A stretch of DNA of 64,000 bases from Anaerocolumna sp. MB42-C2 (lineage in GTDB: Bacteria > Bacillota > Clostridia > Lachnospirales > Lachnospiraceae), in assembly GCF_030913705.1 (NCBI RefSeq), contig NZ_CP133190.1, positions 2,805,501 through 2,869,500 on the forward strand. The letters are read 5' to 3'. This document shows, piece after piece, positions 1 to 8,721 of this stretch. Each line of letters begins with the position of its first letter. The stretch's first letter is position 1. The position numbers were made by a program, and so were the translations under genes. The notes under the pieces are model-generated. The model was not told where the DNA came from, made no database searches, and saw only the letters and a list, made by a program, of their open reading frames with translations.

Positions 1-631
1 CTACCTCATATATTTTTATATTGGTATTCCTTAAAAGTTCCTTCGCTTTCTCAATCCTTACCTTTTTCAGGTAATTTGAGAATGTGACTCCGGTTTCTTT
101 GGTAAATAAAATACTGATATATTCCGGTGTAAGACGGTATTTGTCCACAAAATAATCCAGGCCCAGATGTTTCCCGTAATCCGTATCTATTTTATGTATC
201 ATATCCGACACTACCTTAGAAAAACCGTTCTCAGATTCCTCTGTGTGCTCTTTCACTTCCGTCTTGGATTCTACCAGCTTACTTAACAGCTCCCGGACAT
301 TGGTAATGGTAACCGGTTTTAGCAAATACTCTTTTACTCCCAGCCGTATTCCCTTTTGTGCATATTCAAAATTCGCATATCCGCTGAGTATAACAAACTT
401 ACACTGTAATCCCAATTCTTTGGCCTTCTCTATCATCTGAAGACCGTCAAATTTGGGCATACTGATATCCGTGATCACAATATCCGGTTCCAGACTCTGT
501 ATTAACTTTAATCCCTCATATCCATTCTCCGCTTCTGCAATTACCTTACAATCGGCGTTGACCTTTTCTATCAGATTGCCCAAACCTGTACGAATTCTAT
601 ATTCATCTTCCACTACAATAATCTTTACCAT
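1..631 (-). CDS. Response regulator, YesN/AraC type (3' end cut by window)
   Basis: Response regulator of a two-component system, cut at its C-terminal end by the window edge. The ATG at 631-629 follows a purine-rich AGAGAGG-like site. The translation begins MVKIIVVEDEYRIRTGLG, a receiver domain with the acidic pocket (EDE), the phospho-acceptor Asp in PDIVITDISMP and the conserved Lys in EYLLKP. The visible C-terminal part reads as an AraC-type helix-turn-helix (YFVDKYRLTPEYISILFTKE). It starts 20 bp after the stop of the sensor kinase at 652, so the two form an operon. By family, it would be phosphorylated by the kinase and activate sugar-uptake genes, which lie outside the window. The receiver and HTH are clear; the target is unknown. 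Confidence 0.92.
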   Translation of the reverse strand, partial: MVKIIVVEDEYRIRTGLGNLIEKVNADCKVIAEAENGYEGLKLIQSLEPDIVITDISMPKFDGLQMIEKAKELGLQCKFVILSGYANFEYAQKGIRLGVKEYLLKPVTITNVRELLSKLVESKTEVKEHTEESENGFSKVVSDMIHKIDTDYGKHLGLDYFVDKYRLTPEYISILFTKETGVTFSNYLKKVRIEKAKELLRNTNIKIYEV

Positions 632-651
632 ACCTTTACCTCTCTTTCCGC

Positions 652-2466
652 TCAGCTTACATCAGGTAATAGCATTATAAATTCTGTTCCTTCTCCAAAG
701 GTACTAAATACACTTAATTCCGCTTTCCCGTGATAATAGATTTTAAGCCGGTTGACAATATTGCTGATACCGATACTGTTGCTGTTTAGGGGCCTGTCCT
801 CACTTATTCCTGCCTGAATTTCCTTTAACTTCTCCTCTTCCATCCCCCTGCCGTTATCTTTTATACTGATATATAACCTGCCGTCTTCCATTACATAACT
901 TTTTACAAAGATAAGTCCTCCCTCTTTTACATCTTCAAACGCGTGCAGGATGGTATTTTCTATTAACGGCTGTAAAAGCATCTTATAAACCGGAAAATCA
1001 TAGGCCTCCTCCTGAATATCATATTCACAGTCAAAAGAATAATGGAAACGGTCTCTTTGTAAAAAGATATATTTCCTTAACCAGCTGATTTCCGCACTAA
1101 GGAGCACTACCATGTCAATATTGGATACACTGTACCGTAAGAGACTTCCCAGCGTACCTAACATATCGCTGATTTCTTCTTCCCCATGTTCAATTGCCCT
1201 CCAGTTAATGGAATCTAAGGTATTATAAAGAAAATGGGGGTTTATCTGTGCTTCCAATGCTTTGATTTCAGCGTGTTTCTGACTTGTAACCGCTTCTTCT
1301 ATTTCTATATTTTTATGCTTTAACTTTTCTACCAGACGGTTAACTCTTCGTGTCATATAGTGAAACTGTCTTGCAATTACATACAATTCATCTTCTTTAT
1401 CAATCTCAACATTAATCTCCTCTCCCGGAGAACCTGCATATTTACCGATTCCCCTGGCGATCTTCGTAATTGTATTAATATATTTTCTGGAGATACAAAT
1501 CACAATCACAAAGAATAGTAGTGTAATAATTGCAGTTAACAGGATAACGATTTTTTCAAAAAAGTGGATATCCTTTAAATAAACCGCCTTATCTACCACA
1601 TTAATGATCTGCCATTTTGTGCCTTCAATATCACGTTTCCATTCCAAAAGATCCGACTTGTCGGAATACAACTGATTAATAACGTATTTATAGGATTTTG
1701 CAATATATTTATCCGAAGATTCTGCCAGGATTCTATTTTTTTCATCCACTATCAGTGTTTGTATTCCATCTTTTGGATTGCTTCCCTCATCAAATTCACC
1801 CTTTTCCTGATTAAAGAGTAAAATATAATCATCCAATGCCAGCAGCAAAATGCCGGTCTGCTTTTTTGATACAAGATTCCGCACCGGAAACCCCATGAGT
1901 ATTACATAATCTGCTCTGTTCTTAATCCTTGACAGATTAACAGCAGCCAGATAGCACAGACCCCCTTCTTCATTTACCGTTTGATAGAGTTTGTTTCGTT
2001 TTTCTTTATCCGACCAAAGTGTTGTATCAAAACTTCCATAATATTTTGAATACTCTACGATTTGGCCATTATCGCCCAAAAAAGCAATACTTTTAATTGC
2101 GTCATAAGTATATACATAACTTTTTAAAATGACTTCCAAATCGGCTTTACTCACCAGTAATTCTTTATCCTCTAATCGTTTGAGGTTTTGGGAAAGCTTA
2201 ATAATTCTATTATCCGTTAAAATTTCGTATAAAACTGTCTTATAGATATCCAGACGTTCCGTTAATATAGTTTCATGCTGCCTGGAATTTTGCTCAACCC
2301 GGGAATATGCCTGTTCAAGCATGTTGTTATAATAGATTCTGTAAGCCAGCAGACTTACCATAAAAATTGGAAGTATACACATCAGCAGGTAAATAACAAT
2401 GATCTTACCCTGAAGCTTAGAACCCGTAAATGTTCCCCGCTTCCTTTTGTTCAATAATTTTCTCAT
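652..2466 (-). CDS. Sensor histidine kinase, YesM family
   Basis: Membrane sensor kinase of about 604 aa. An N-terminal TM helix (VIYLLMCILPIFMVSLLAY) is followed by an extracellular sensor region, a second TM (IVILLTAIITLLFFVIVICI), a HAMP-like linker, a His_kinase domain (ALEAQINPHFLYNTLDSINW, with the phospho-accepting His in NPHFLYN) and an HATPase_c domain with N box (QPLIENTILHAF) and G box (DNGRGM). I prefer the ATG at 2466 (MRKLLNKRKRG); an upstream in-frame ATG at 2511 has GGGAG only 3 nt away and would add 15 atypical residues. It pairs with the response regulator 20 bp downstream. The ligand is not predictable; relatives sense extracellular carbohydrates or their binding proteins. 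Confidence 0.93.
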   Translation of the reverse strand: MRKLLNKRKRGTFTGSKLQGKIIVIYLLMCILPIFMVSLLAYRIYYNNMLEQAYSRVEQNSRQHETILTERLDIYKTVLYEILTDNRIIKLSQNLKRLEDKELLVSKADLEVILKSYVYTYDAIKSIAFLGDNGQIVEYSKYYGSFDTTLWSDKEKRNKLYQTVNEEGGLCYLAAVNLSRIKNRADYVILMGFPVRNLVSKKQTGILLLALDDYILLFNQEKGEFDEGSNPKDGIQTLIVDEKNRILAESSDKYIAKSYKYVINQLYSDKSDLLEWKRDIEGTKWQIINVVDKAVYLKDIHFFEKIVILLTAIITLLFFVIVICISRKYINTITKIARGIGKYAGSPGEEINVEIDKEDELYVIARQFHYMTRRVNRLVEKLKHKNIEIEEAVTSQKHAEIKALEAQINPHFLYNTLDSINWRAIEHGEEEISDMLGTLGSLLRYSVSNIDMVVLLSAEISWLRKYIFLQRDRFHYSFDCEYDIQEEAYDFPVYKMLLQPLIENTILHAFEDVKEGGLIFVKSYVMEDGRLYISIKDNGRGMEEEKLKEIQAGISEDRPLNSNSIGISNIVNRLKIYYHGKAELSVFSTFGEGTEFIMLLPDVS

Positions 2467-2985
2467 TAGCAATCCATCCAATCTTATAATATGAAAAATG
2501 CCTGACGGCACATCAACTCCCTAAATTTCTCAATCATGAGGGACGTGACCACTTTGTGCGCCGAATACAGTCACGACAGTGACATCTTCTAAAGGATACT
2601 ATCCTTTTTTGCATCTCATGTGCATCCTGCCCGACAGGGCTTTTTATTTCATAGGGAAGTTCGGAGAACTTTCCTCGTATGAAATAAAGAAAGGAGCGGG
2701 TTCGACGTCACGCTCCACTAGTTTTATTGTATAGTTATTTTTCAACAGAAACAACCGTTTTTCTGTGGAAATACTTCATAATAATCCAGATCCCTAACCC
2801 TTGCTGACCCGCCGGCAGCTTGGCTTAAATCGATAACTTAAATATATCTAGCAAGAGAATAAAAATCTATTCTATTATTTTTAAAAAAGTGTATTAATTT
2901 AATATATAATTACCAGATGTTATCGTTTTAAGGAACACCAATGTATAGAATGAGAGGAAAAAGAAAAAATAGGTTATTATAATTA
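2467..2985. other. Intergenic stretch with hairpin element
   Basis: No gene was seen in this 519-bp stretch between divergent genes. It holds a hairpin-rich element at 2558-2688 that has a diverged second copy at 6410-6511, then AT-rich sequence that probably contains the promoter of the DUF4375 gene. Confidence 0.6.
2558..2688 (+). repeat. Dispersed hairpin element, copy A
   Basis: Shares ordered blocks with 6410-6511: GCGCCGA, a GTCACG/TGACA pair, TGTGCATNCTGCCC, then AGGGCTTTTTATTTCATA, ending in ATGAAATAAA. Internal hairpins are gccc/gggc followed by T-rich sequence (terminator-like) and TTTATTTCATA/TATGAAATAAA. Intergenic and non-coding; family unknown. Confidence 0.6.
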
Positions 2986-3003
2986 ATGGGAGCGGGCAAT
3001 TAC

Positions 3004-3441
3004 ATGCAAGACTACTTAATGGAAGTTTTAGGTGAGAATCGGGATAATGAAGAGATATTTTATACCATTACCGATTATGCAAATGAAACAATAAATGAGA
3101 ATGGATTTGATGATTTAACGGATGTTGAAAAGAAAATATTTATGATAAGTACGTATCTAACGGAGGTTAACAATGGCGGATTCGATCAGTATTTTCTTAA
3201 TACTAAGGGAGTGTATGCCAGGGATACCGCAGATTTTCTTGATTATATAGGAGATGATAAATTTTCCAGAATACTCGATGAGGCAATCAGTATTTTTAAG
3301 GCCGTTATATCTGATGATAAAAAAATGCGGGAATTTGATAAATTGGATAATAATTTTTACGATATTGGCTCTGATTCTTATGATCTCTTATATAAAAGAA
3401 TTATAGAACATTTTAAGAATAACCTTGACTATATTAAATAA
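3004..3441 (+). CDS. DUF4375 (DMP19-like) protein
   Basis: Small acidic cytoplasmic protein of about 145 aa. Residues around LTEVNNGGFDQYFLNTKG match the hallmark of DUF4375, the family that includes the Neisseria DNA-mimic protein DMP19. There is no signal peptide or TM helix, and the acidic helical composition fits the family. The start is uncertain: ATG 3004 (MQDYLMEV) has GGGAGCGGG upstream, while ATG 2986 lies only six codons earlier with a poor site. It is monocistronic, followed by a long hairpin at 3461-3519. The function is unknown; DNA mimicry is known only for one family member and is not implied here. Confidence 0.75.
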   Translation: MQDYLMEVLGENRDNEEIFYTITDYANETINENGFDDLTDVEKKIFMISTYLTEVNNGGFDQYFLNTKGVYARDTADFLDYIGDDKFSRILDEAISIFKAVISDDKKMREFDKLDNNFYDIGSDSYDLLYKRIIEHFKNNLDYIK

Positions 3442-3460
3442 TAGGTTGTTATTATCTTAG

Positions 3461-3519
3461 GATTCGAGTGTCAAAAATCTCTGCACATGGGAAAGGCAGG
3501 GAGTTTTGATACTCAAATC
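3461..3519 (+). terminator. Long hairpin after the DUF4375 gene
   Basis: GATTCGAGTGTCAAAA and TTTTGATACTCAAATC pair, with further pairing inward (CTCTGC/GCAGGG) to give a stem of about 24 bp with few mismatches. There is no U-tract, so it may be an mRNA 3'-end structure or a small palindromic repeat rather than a classical terminator. Confidence 0.45.
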
Positions 3520-3569
3520 CATATAGTAAAATAATAACAGCTCGGAATGCTCTTTACTCTGACCGATTC

Positions 3570-4034
3570 TTAGATCACGCAGATATCATCCTCATGGAGC
3601 ATTCTGTCTGCTAAAGCATAAAGTAACGCAGCAAACTTCATTGTTTCATCATCCGGCAGCTCAACAAATGCTGTTCTTTTTAGTATTCCCGTAATATTAC
3701 CTAATTGTAGTCCGGATCGGTAAATTTGGAAATCACGACGGTCCGTTTGATTTATTGTATAGATTGCACCATTCCAATGAAGAGTAAGCTGTGTCGCACG
3801 CGGCGGACGAACCAGCGAATCTGTCACTTCCAGTTCTATATCGGCACTGCCGTCACCAGCATTGCCGTTTATCGTCAGGTTAAATGGTCTGTTTTCGCAA
3901 ATAAATACAATATTTTTGCCCATAGCATCTTCAATAATATAACTTCCCCTTTTTACGGTAATCCGGACAATTTTTGAATGATCCGGATGATAAACCGTAT
4001 ACTTTAAAAGGGTTCTTTTCACTTTCCATACCAC
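3570..4034 (-). CDS. Hypothetical protein, possible tubby/LURP-one-like fold
   Basis: 154-aa cytoplasmic protein starting at GTG 4034, 8 nt after AGGAGG. The sequence is rich in short beta strands (KIVRITVKRGSYIIED, IELEVTDSL, TQLTLHWNGAIYTI) and ends with a helix (DETMKFAALLYALADRML). This resembles tubby C-terminal/LURP-one-like domain proteins, but it is a pattern impression, not a motif match. It begins 12 nt after the second chromate-transporter gene, so it is probably co-transcribed as the last gene of that operon. No catalytic residues are recognisable and the function is unknown. Confidence 0.6.
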   Translation of the reverse strand: MVWKVKRTLLKYTVYHPDHSKIVRITVKRGSYIIEDAMGKNIVFICENRPFNLTINGNAGDGSADIELEVTDSLVRPPRATQLTLHWNGAIYTINQTDRRDFQIYRSGLQLGNITGILKRTAFVELPDDETMKFAALLYALADRMLHEDDICVI

Positions 4035-4046
4035 AATACATCCCTC

Positions 4047-4604
4047 CTACAGTAATAGTTTTAAAACTAAACTTGCAACACCGCACAGACTCATGACCAG
4101 ATTAGGATCCCACTTCAATTTACGCAATACCAAAAATGCAGATAAAAAAATACCAGCCCCAATCCAGTCCACTTTATTAAACTGAATTACCGTATTGCTA
4201 AAAATTACTGTAATCAGGATCGAAAGCCCTGCTGCGGCAATCAGCGAAACAACCGCCGGCCTAAGGCTTGATAAAACACTCTCTAAAGCGGTAACACCCT
4301 TATATCTGTAATAAATATAAGCCAACAGTGAGACAATAAAACAAGATGGCAGAATACAGCCAAAGGTAGCAATAATGGCACCGCCAATCCCGGCAATTCG
4401 AATTCCTACAAACGTAGCTGAATTAACTGCGATAGGCCCCGGTGTCATACCGGCAATGGTTATCAGATCCGTATACTCGTTCATAGTAAGCCATGAATGT
4501 ATCTCTACTACCTGATGCTGAATCAGGGGCATAGCGGCATACCCTCCTCCGATACTGAATAATCCGATTTGTATAAAACTGAGAAAAAGCTGTAAATAAA
4601 TCAT
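4047..4604 (-). CDS. Chromate transporter, second half-subunit
   Basis: 185-aa membrane protein of the CHR family, short (single-domain) type. The N-terminal FFSIGGGYAA-like motif appears as LFSIGGGYAAMPLIQ, followed by ITIAGMTPGPIAVNSATFVG, the conserved Pro-Gly segment of CHR domains, and then several TM helices. It overlaps the upstream chr gene by 4 nt (ATGA), implying translational coupling and a two-subunit transporter. Known short CHR pairs act as antiparallel partners that export chromate; many clostridial pairs have untested substrates. The divergent LysR gene may regulate it. Confidence 0.9.
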   Translation of the reverse strand: MIYLQLFLSFIQIGLFSIGGGYAAMPLIQHQVVEIHSWLTMNEYTDLITIAGMTPGPIAVNSATFVGIRIAGIGGAIIATFGCILPSCFIVSLLAYIYYRYKGVTALESVLSSLRPAVVSLIAAAGLSILITVIFSNTVIQFNKVDWIGAGIFLSAFLVLRKLKWDPNLVMSLCGVASLVLKLLL

Positions 4605-5188
4605 TCCTTATTCTCCTTTCTGTGTTTATACACCTCTTTGCAAATCCCAATCAGGGCTGCGGTAAGAATGATGTAGATTACATTAACATTCAGAAAAAAG
4701 GTTGCGGCAAAAGCCAAAACCATAACTGCCATATTAAGGTATGATTTCTCTTTCAAGACATTCTTACCCAAATCGCATACTACATCCAGGATTACCGCTG
4801 CTATACCGGCCTGCATTCCTTTCAAAACAAGCGCTACATACAAATTGCTTGCAAATGCAGTATAAAAAAAAGAAATGACTGACAAAGTAATCATAGGCGG
4901 CAGAATAGAACCAAACACCGCTACTACCATACCGGCAAACCCGGCGACACGCCAACCTACAAGAATCGCGGCATTAACTGCAACCGCACCCGGAGAAGAC
5001 TGCGCCAGCGCAGATAAGTCAAGCATCTCCTCTTCCTCTAACCAATGCAGTTCATCCACAAATTTTCGCTTCATGAACGTAATAATTACAAATCCTCCGC
5101 CAAAAGTAAAAGCACTGATGTAAAAGGTGCTGATAAATAACTTAAAGAGTAATTTAACCCTGCTGCAGGATTGTATCTCATTATCCAT
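4601..5188 (-). CDS. Chromate transporter, first half-subunit
   Basis: 195-aa CHR-family membrane protein, partner of the overlapping downstream gene. The motifs FTFGGGFVIITFMKRKF and ALAQSSPGAVAVNAAILVG correspond to the GGG and PG signatures of one CHR domain. There are about five to six hydrophobic helices. The start at ATG 5188 sits after a GGGGG-type site. It is encoded divergently from a LysR regulator with a 200-bp shared promoter region. The substrate is assigned by family only; chromate or another oxyanion is possible. Confidence 0.9.
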   Translation of the reverse strand: MDNEIQSCSRVKLLFKLFISTFYISAFTFGGGFVIITFMKRKFVDELHWLEEEEMLDLSALAQSSPGAVAVNAAILVGWRVAGFAGMVVAVFGSILPPMITLSVISFFYTAFASNLYVALVLKGMQAGIAAVILDVVCDLGKNVLKEKSYLNMAVMVLAFAATFFLNVNVIYIILTAALIGICKEVYKHRKENKE

Positions 5189-5339
5189 ATTTATACCCCC
5201 TGTGACTATTCACACGAACTTCTTTCCTGAGACTGATTAACTGCCCCGCTAGTCCGTCGTTTAAAAACCGGCTTTCCTTTTCAACAAACGTTTTCTTTAT
5301 ATCTATAATAATTCTTGTAAACCAATATGTAAAATGCTA

Positions 5340-5376
5340 TTATTTTATTATATTGATATCAAAAATGATATAATTA
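5340..5376. promoter_or_regulatory. Candidate LysR binding site/promoter
   Basis: TATTGATATCA and TGATATAAT form an imperfect palindrome (an ATATTGATATCA core plus ATGATATAAT) just upstream of the LysR gene in the divergent chr/lysR region. LysR regulators usually bind such T-N11-A sites. The assignment comes from sequence and position only. Confidence 0.4.
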
Positions 5377-5392
5377 AGGGGGTAAATGTGAA

Positions 5393-6262
5393 GTGACAGT
5401 ACGTCATATGAAAATATTTCTTCAGGTATATCAGACACAGAACATTACAAGGGCAGCGGAATTACTGCATATGACTCAACCGGCAGTTACCAGGGCAATT
5501 CAGGAAATAGAAAATTATTATGGAGTCTGCCTGTTTGAGCGGATGAACAGACGGCTTTTTATAACGGAGCTTGGAAAGCAGTTCTATGCACAGGCTTTGC
5601 ATATTGTAGACGCATTTGACCGGATGGAAACAGGATTGCGGAATTGGGATACCTTTGGTATATTGCGTATAGGTGCAAGTATCACCTTAGGCAACAACCT
5701 GCTGCCTGATTTGGTTAACCAATTTCAGATGAATCATTCTAATATGAAGATAAAAGCAACCATAGCAAACGGTTCCGATCTTCAGAGAGCATTATTAGTT
5801 AATCAGCTGGATCTTGCTTTGATCGAAGGCGGTGTGTGGGAGGAGGAATTGCTTACGGAAGTTTTTGATGAAGACCGCCTGGTACTGATTCTCCCTCCCG
5901 GACACAAATTATTGTCCCAGGATAAAATTATTTTAAATGACCTGCTTACTTATCCGTTTCTGCTGCGGGAAAAAGACAGCAACGGACGTGCTTTCTTAGA
6001 TAATATTTTTGCACTGCGGGGTATCTCACTCCAGCCCATGTGGGAAAGTGCCAGTACTCAGGCAATTGTCAAAGCTGTAAGCTTCGGTCTGGGAATATCC
6101 TTTCTGCCGGAGCAGTTGATTCGCCGGGATCTTGCAAACGGAATTATATGTACTCATGATGTAGCGGATGTAGATTTAACCAGGAAACACTATCTCGTAT
6201 GGCATAAGAATAAATACTTAACCAATGCCATGGCAGATTTCATATCATTGTGTAAATCCTGA
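5393..6262 (+). CDS. LysR-family transcriptional regulator
   Basis: 289-aa LysR regulator. The N-terminal winged HTH is evident (MKIFLQVYQTQNITRAAELL, then MTQPAVTRAIQEIENYYGV), followed by a periplasmic-binding-like effector domain (LRIGASITLGNNLLPDL; LDLALIEGGV). The start is GTG 5393, about 10 nt after GGGGG; ATG codons just upstream are out of frame or run into stops. It is transcribed away from the chr pair, the usual layout for a LysR regulator and its target. The effector is unknown. Confidence 0.92.
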   Translation: MTVRHMKIFLQVYQTQNITRAAELLHMTQPAVTRAIQEIENYYGVCLFERMNRRLFITELGKQFYAQALHIVDAFDRMETGLRNWDTFGILRIGASITLGNNLLPDLVNQFQMNHSNMKIKATIANGSDLQRALLVNQLDLALIEGGVWEEELLTEVFDEDRLVLILPPGHKLLSQDKIILNDLLTYPFLLREKDSNGRAFLDNIFALRGISLQPMWESASTQAIVKAVSFGLGISFLPEQLIRRDLANGIICTHDVADVDLTRKHYLVWHKNKYLTNAMADFISLCKS

Positions 6263-6409
6263 CAACAAATTTAATATGTTTTTTACTTTGCAAATATATT
6301 GAAATTAGGTATTATGTATAAGAGGGAACCAGATTAGAAACATATAATTGCTTAGACACCCCTTGTATTAGACTAATCTCTATTGAAAGAGTCTTGCAAG
6401 CCAGACTCA

Positions 6410-6511
6410 GCGCCGACATGCTGTCACGGTAATGACACTCTTCCTTATGCGCGTCGTGTGCATTCTGCCCTGTAGGGCTTTTTATTTCATAGAAATTTCC
6501 CATGAAATAAA
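6410..6511 (+). repeat. Dispersed hairpin element, copy B
   Basis: Second copy of the element at 2558-2688, in the same orientation. It ends 14 nt before the AAAGGAG site of the DeoR gene, so it forms the 5' leader or promoter region of that gene. It contains gccctgtagggc followed by TTTTTATTT, which is terminator-like, and a TTTATTTCAT/ATGAAATAAA stem. Confidence 0.6.
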
Positions 6512-6537
6512 AAATGGACACCGAAAGGAGTATTGAT

Positions 6538-7311
6538 ATGTTAGTTGAAGAACGATATGCTATCATATTAAAATTAGTAGAAGAAAGAGGAAAAGTAACA
6601 GTTCCTGAACTCATGGAATTATTGTGTACTTCTAAAGAAACCATAAGAAGGGATTTACTTTTTCTGAATAAACAAAATAAAATTAAAAAAGTTCATGGTG
6701 GGGCAATGAAAATAGAATCCTCACTCTATGAAGCCAAATATAGTGACCGTGCAAGGGTTAATCTAAAATCCAAGGAACGAATCGGTAAATTGGCTGCAGG
6801 TTATATCAAGGATTTTGATGTTATTGAAATTGACGTTGGCACCACTGCCTTAGAAGTAGCGAAACACATAAAAGGAGTTCAGGAAATAAAAGTGATTACA
6901 TATTCCATTCCTGCTCTGCAAGTACTCATTCAAAAGAAAGAAAAAGGCGATTTTACGGGAGAAATTATTTTTATCGGAGGTTCCGTAGACTGTCAACGGT
7001 TAATGACTTCCGGACCGAGTTTAATGGAGCAGCTAAAGCCATTAAGTTTTGATAAAGCTTTCATCGGGGTTTCCGGATTATCGGACAATGGGCCAATGAC
7101 ATATAATATCAATGAGGGTTATGTGCAAAAGATGTTGGTAAATAATTCCAATGAAGTATTTGCTATTATGGACTCTACTAAGGTACAAAAGCGGTCACTC
7201 TTTAATTTTTGCGATTTCAGTAAAATTCATTATCTGATTACGGATGATTGCGATATGCCTGATACTATAAAAAAATCTTTAAAAGAAAATAATATAAAAT
7301 GGATTAAATAA
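6538..7311 (+). CDS. DeoR-family transcriptional regulator
   Basis: 257-aa DeoR/GlpR-type repressor. The ATG at 6538 has AAAGGAG 7 nt upstream, so the eight upstream in-frame codons are not used. The N-terminal HTH reads ERYAIILKLVEERGKVTVPEL, then TSKETIRRDLLFL. The C-terminal sensor domain has the DeoR sugar-phosphate-binding pattern (IEIDVGTTALEVAKHI; AFIGVSGL; MDSTKVQKRS). It is followed by a terminator, then the PHP/ABC operon whose promoter region carries direct repeats. The likely effector is a phosphorylated sugar or polyol, by family. Confidence 0.92.
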   Translation: MLVEERYAIILKLVEERGKVTVPELMELLCTSKETIRRDLLFLNKQNKIKKVHGGAMKIESSLYEAKYSDRARVNLKSKERIGKLAAGYIKDFDVIEIDVGTTALEVAKHIKGVQEIKVITYSIPALQVLIQKKEKGDFTGEIIFIGGSVDCQRLMTSGPSLMEQLKPLSFDKAFIGVSGLSDNGPMTYNINEGYVQKMLVNNSNEVFAIMDSTKVQKRSLFNFCDFSKIHYLITDDCDMPDTIKKSLKENNIKWIK

Positions 7312-7335
7312 GACCTGAAATTTAGGTCTTTTTTT
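7312..7335 (+). terminator. Intrinsic terminator of the DeoR gene
   Basis: GACCTgaaatttAGGTC hairpin followed by eight T residues, directly after the TAA stop. Confidence 0.85.
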
Positions 7336-7393
7336 TATGCATTCAGATAAGTACACCAATTTTATTCAAATAGGAGGTACACAAAACAACTCA

Positions 7394-7432
7394 TTTTAAC
7401 ACACAAAAACACACTTTAACACACATTTAACA
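7394..7432. promoter_or_regulatory. Direct repeats, probable DeoR operator
   Basis: TTTAACACACA occurs exactly at 7395-7405 and 7415-7425, 20 bp apart, with a partial third copy (TTTAACA) at 7426-7432. Two helical turns between copies on one DNA face fits cooperative binding. DeoR proteins commonly bind direct repeats, and the DeoR gene is adjacent. Confidence 0.55.
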
Positions 7433-7590
7433 AATGAATTACACTAGATTAATAAAATACTGTTATATTCTAAAGGAATCACAAGACCAGAGGAGTAAGA
7501 TAGTTTAATAGCAAAAGCCACAAGGCTGGTGGAAGGCGGTGAATTATAAAGAACCAACCCAATAAAAATCATTTACAAGGAGAAATGTTT

Positions 7591-8553
7591 ATGAGAAATA
7601 TAGTATATCTAGATAAAAAGAATAAGAAATATAAGGGTAACACGCATTTACATACCAAGTGGTCTGACGGAAAACTGGACGCAGAAGAAGTGGTGGAACG
7701 ATACAAAGATCTTGGATATCATTTCCTTTGCTTTAGCGATCATGAAATTTATACCCGTACAAATGAGTTTGATACCGAAACATTTATCACAATACCTGGA
7801 ATGGAACGTGGAGGCCTAAATCCTGCCTTTACCACAAACGATAATATTGGTTTTCACTTTACCGTATTGGATGACCCAAACATCATGGTACCGGAACGCT
7901 ATTATCATTTGCAGCAATTTGAATATCCTCAGAAATGGGAGGGCGACCTAAGTGTTACCCAATGTATCAGACGTTTGGAGGAGCATGGCAACTTAGTTAT
8001 TCTAAATCATCCCGAGTGGCATATGACCGCCTTTGAAGTAATGAAGCAATATGATTTTTTCGCCGTAGAAATTTATAATCACGCTACAGAGTGGAGTCTT
8101 TCAACCAGTTATGGAACCGCTTATTGGGATTATGCCCTTCAAAATGGAAAACGTCTATTTGCTATAGCGGCAGATGACTCCCATGATTATAACAAAGATA
8201 AGAAAATTTTGGAATATGGCGGAGGATGGATTGTAGTAGATAGTGATAAACTCACACATAGAGAATTAATGAAAAATATAAAAGAAGGTAATTATTATTC
8301 CAGTTCCGGACCGGAGATTTATGATTTCCGTGTCGAAGATGGCAAGGTGAAAATACAGTGTTCCCAAGTGCAAGCTATCATGTTTAAATCCTGGCCCGTT
8401 CGCGGCGACTTTATAATTGACCGTGATGGCTCACCTTTAACCGGAGCAACTCTTAAGATTAACCCTCTTATGACCTATGTTCGTGTGGAATGTATTGACT
8501 GTAATGGCAAGACGGCATGGACAAACCCTATCTTTATAAAAGATTTACTTTAA
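7591..8553 (+). CDS. PHP-domain metal-dependent phosphoesterase
   Basis: About 320-aa cytoplasmic PHP (polymerase and histidinol phosphatase) protein. Metal-binding motifs visible are NTHLHTKWSDG (HxH plus Asp), CFSDHEIY, the LNHPEWH His and FAIAADDSHD (the DxH motif near the C-terminal end of the barrel). A beta-rich C-terminal tail follows. The start is placed at ATG 7591, 8 nt after AAGGAG; the in-frame ATG at 7585 is only 2 nt from that site. It is the first gene before a complete Ugp-like ABC importer, so it probably hydrolyses an imported phosphate ester such as a glycerophosphodiester or sugar phosphate. The substrate is inferred, not seen. Confidence 0.88.
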   Translation: MRNIVYLDKKNKKYKGNTHLHTKWSDGKLDAEEVVERYKDLGYHFLCFSDHEIYTRTNEFDTETFITIPGMERGGLNPAFTTNDNIGFHFTVLDDPNIMVPERYYHLQQFEYPQKWEGDLSVTQCIRRLEEHGNLVILNHPEWHMTAFEVMKQYDFFAVEIYNHATEWSLSTSYGTAYWDYALQNGKRLFAIAADDSHDYNKDKKILEYGGGWIVVDSDKLTHRELMKNIKEGNYYSSSGPEIYDFRVEDGKVKIQCSQVQAIMFKSWPVRGDFIIDRDGSPLTGATLKINPLMTYVRVECIDCNGKTAWTNPIFIKDLL

Positions 8554-8635
8554 ATGAGTGGCGTGGTCACTAAAAATTAATAAAGCATTCTAAAGGTTGA
8601 AAGAAAATATAAGAATTGAAAGGATGCCACAATAC

Positions 8636-8719
8636 GATTCTTTCGACCTGCGAAACTTTTGTTTCGCATTTTATTCTGTGGCAGTATCGCAAAGGACTTG
8701 CGATATGTAATGGGTGTAA
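8636..8719 (+). repeat. Dispersed GTGGCAGTATCGCA element, copy 1
   Basis: TTTTATTCTGTGGCAGTATC, then a GCA...TGC hairpin, GATATG and ATGGGTGTA. The same order appears on the opposite strand at 14583-14650. It lies immediately upstream of the binding-protein gene and supplies its ribosome-binding region (ATGGGTGTAAAA). Confidence 0.65.
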
Positions 8720-8721
8720 AA

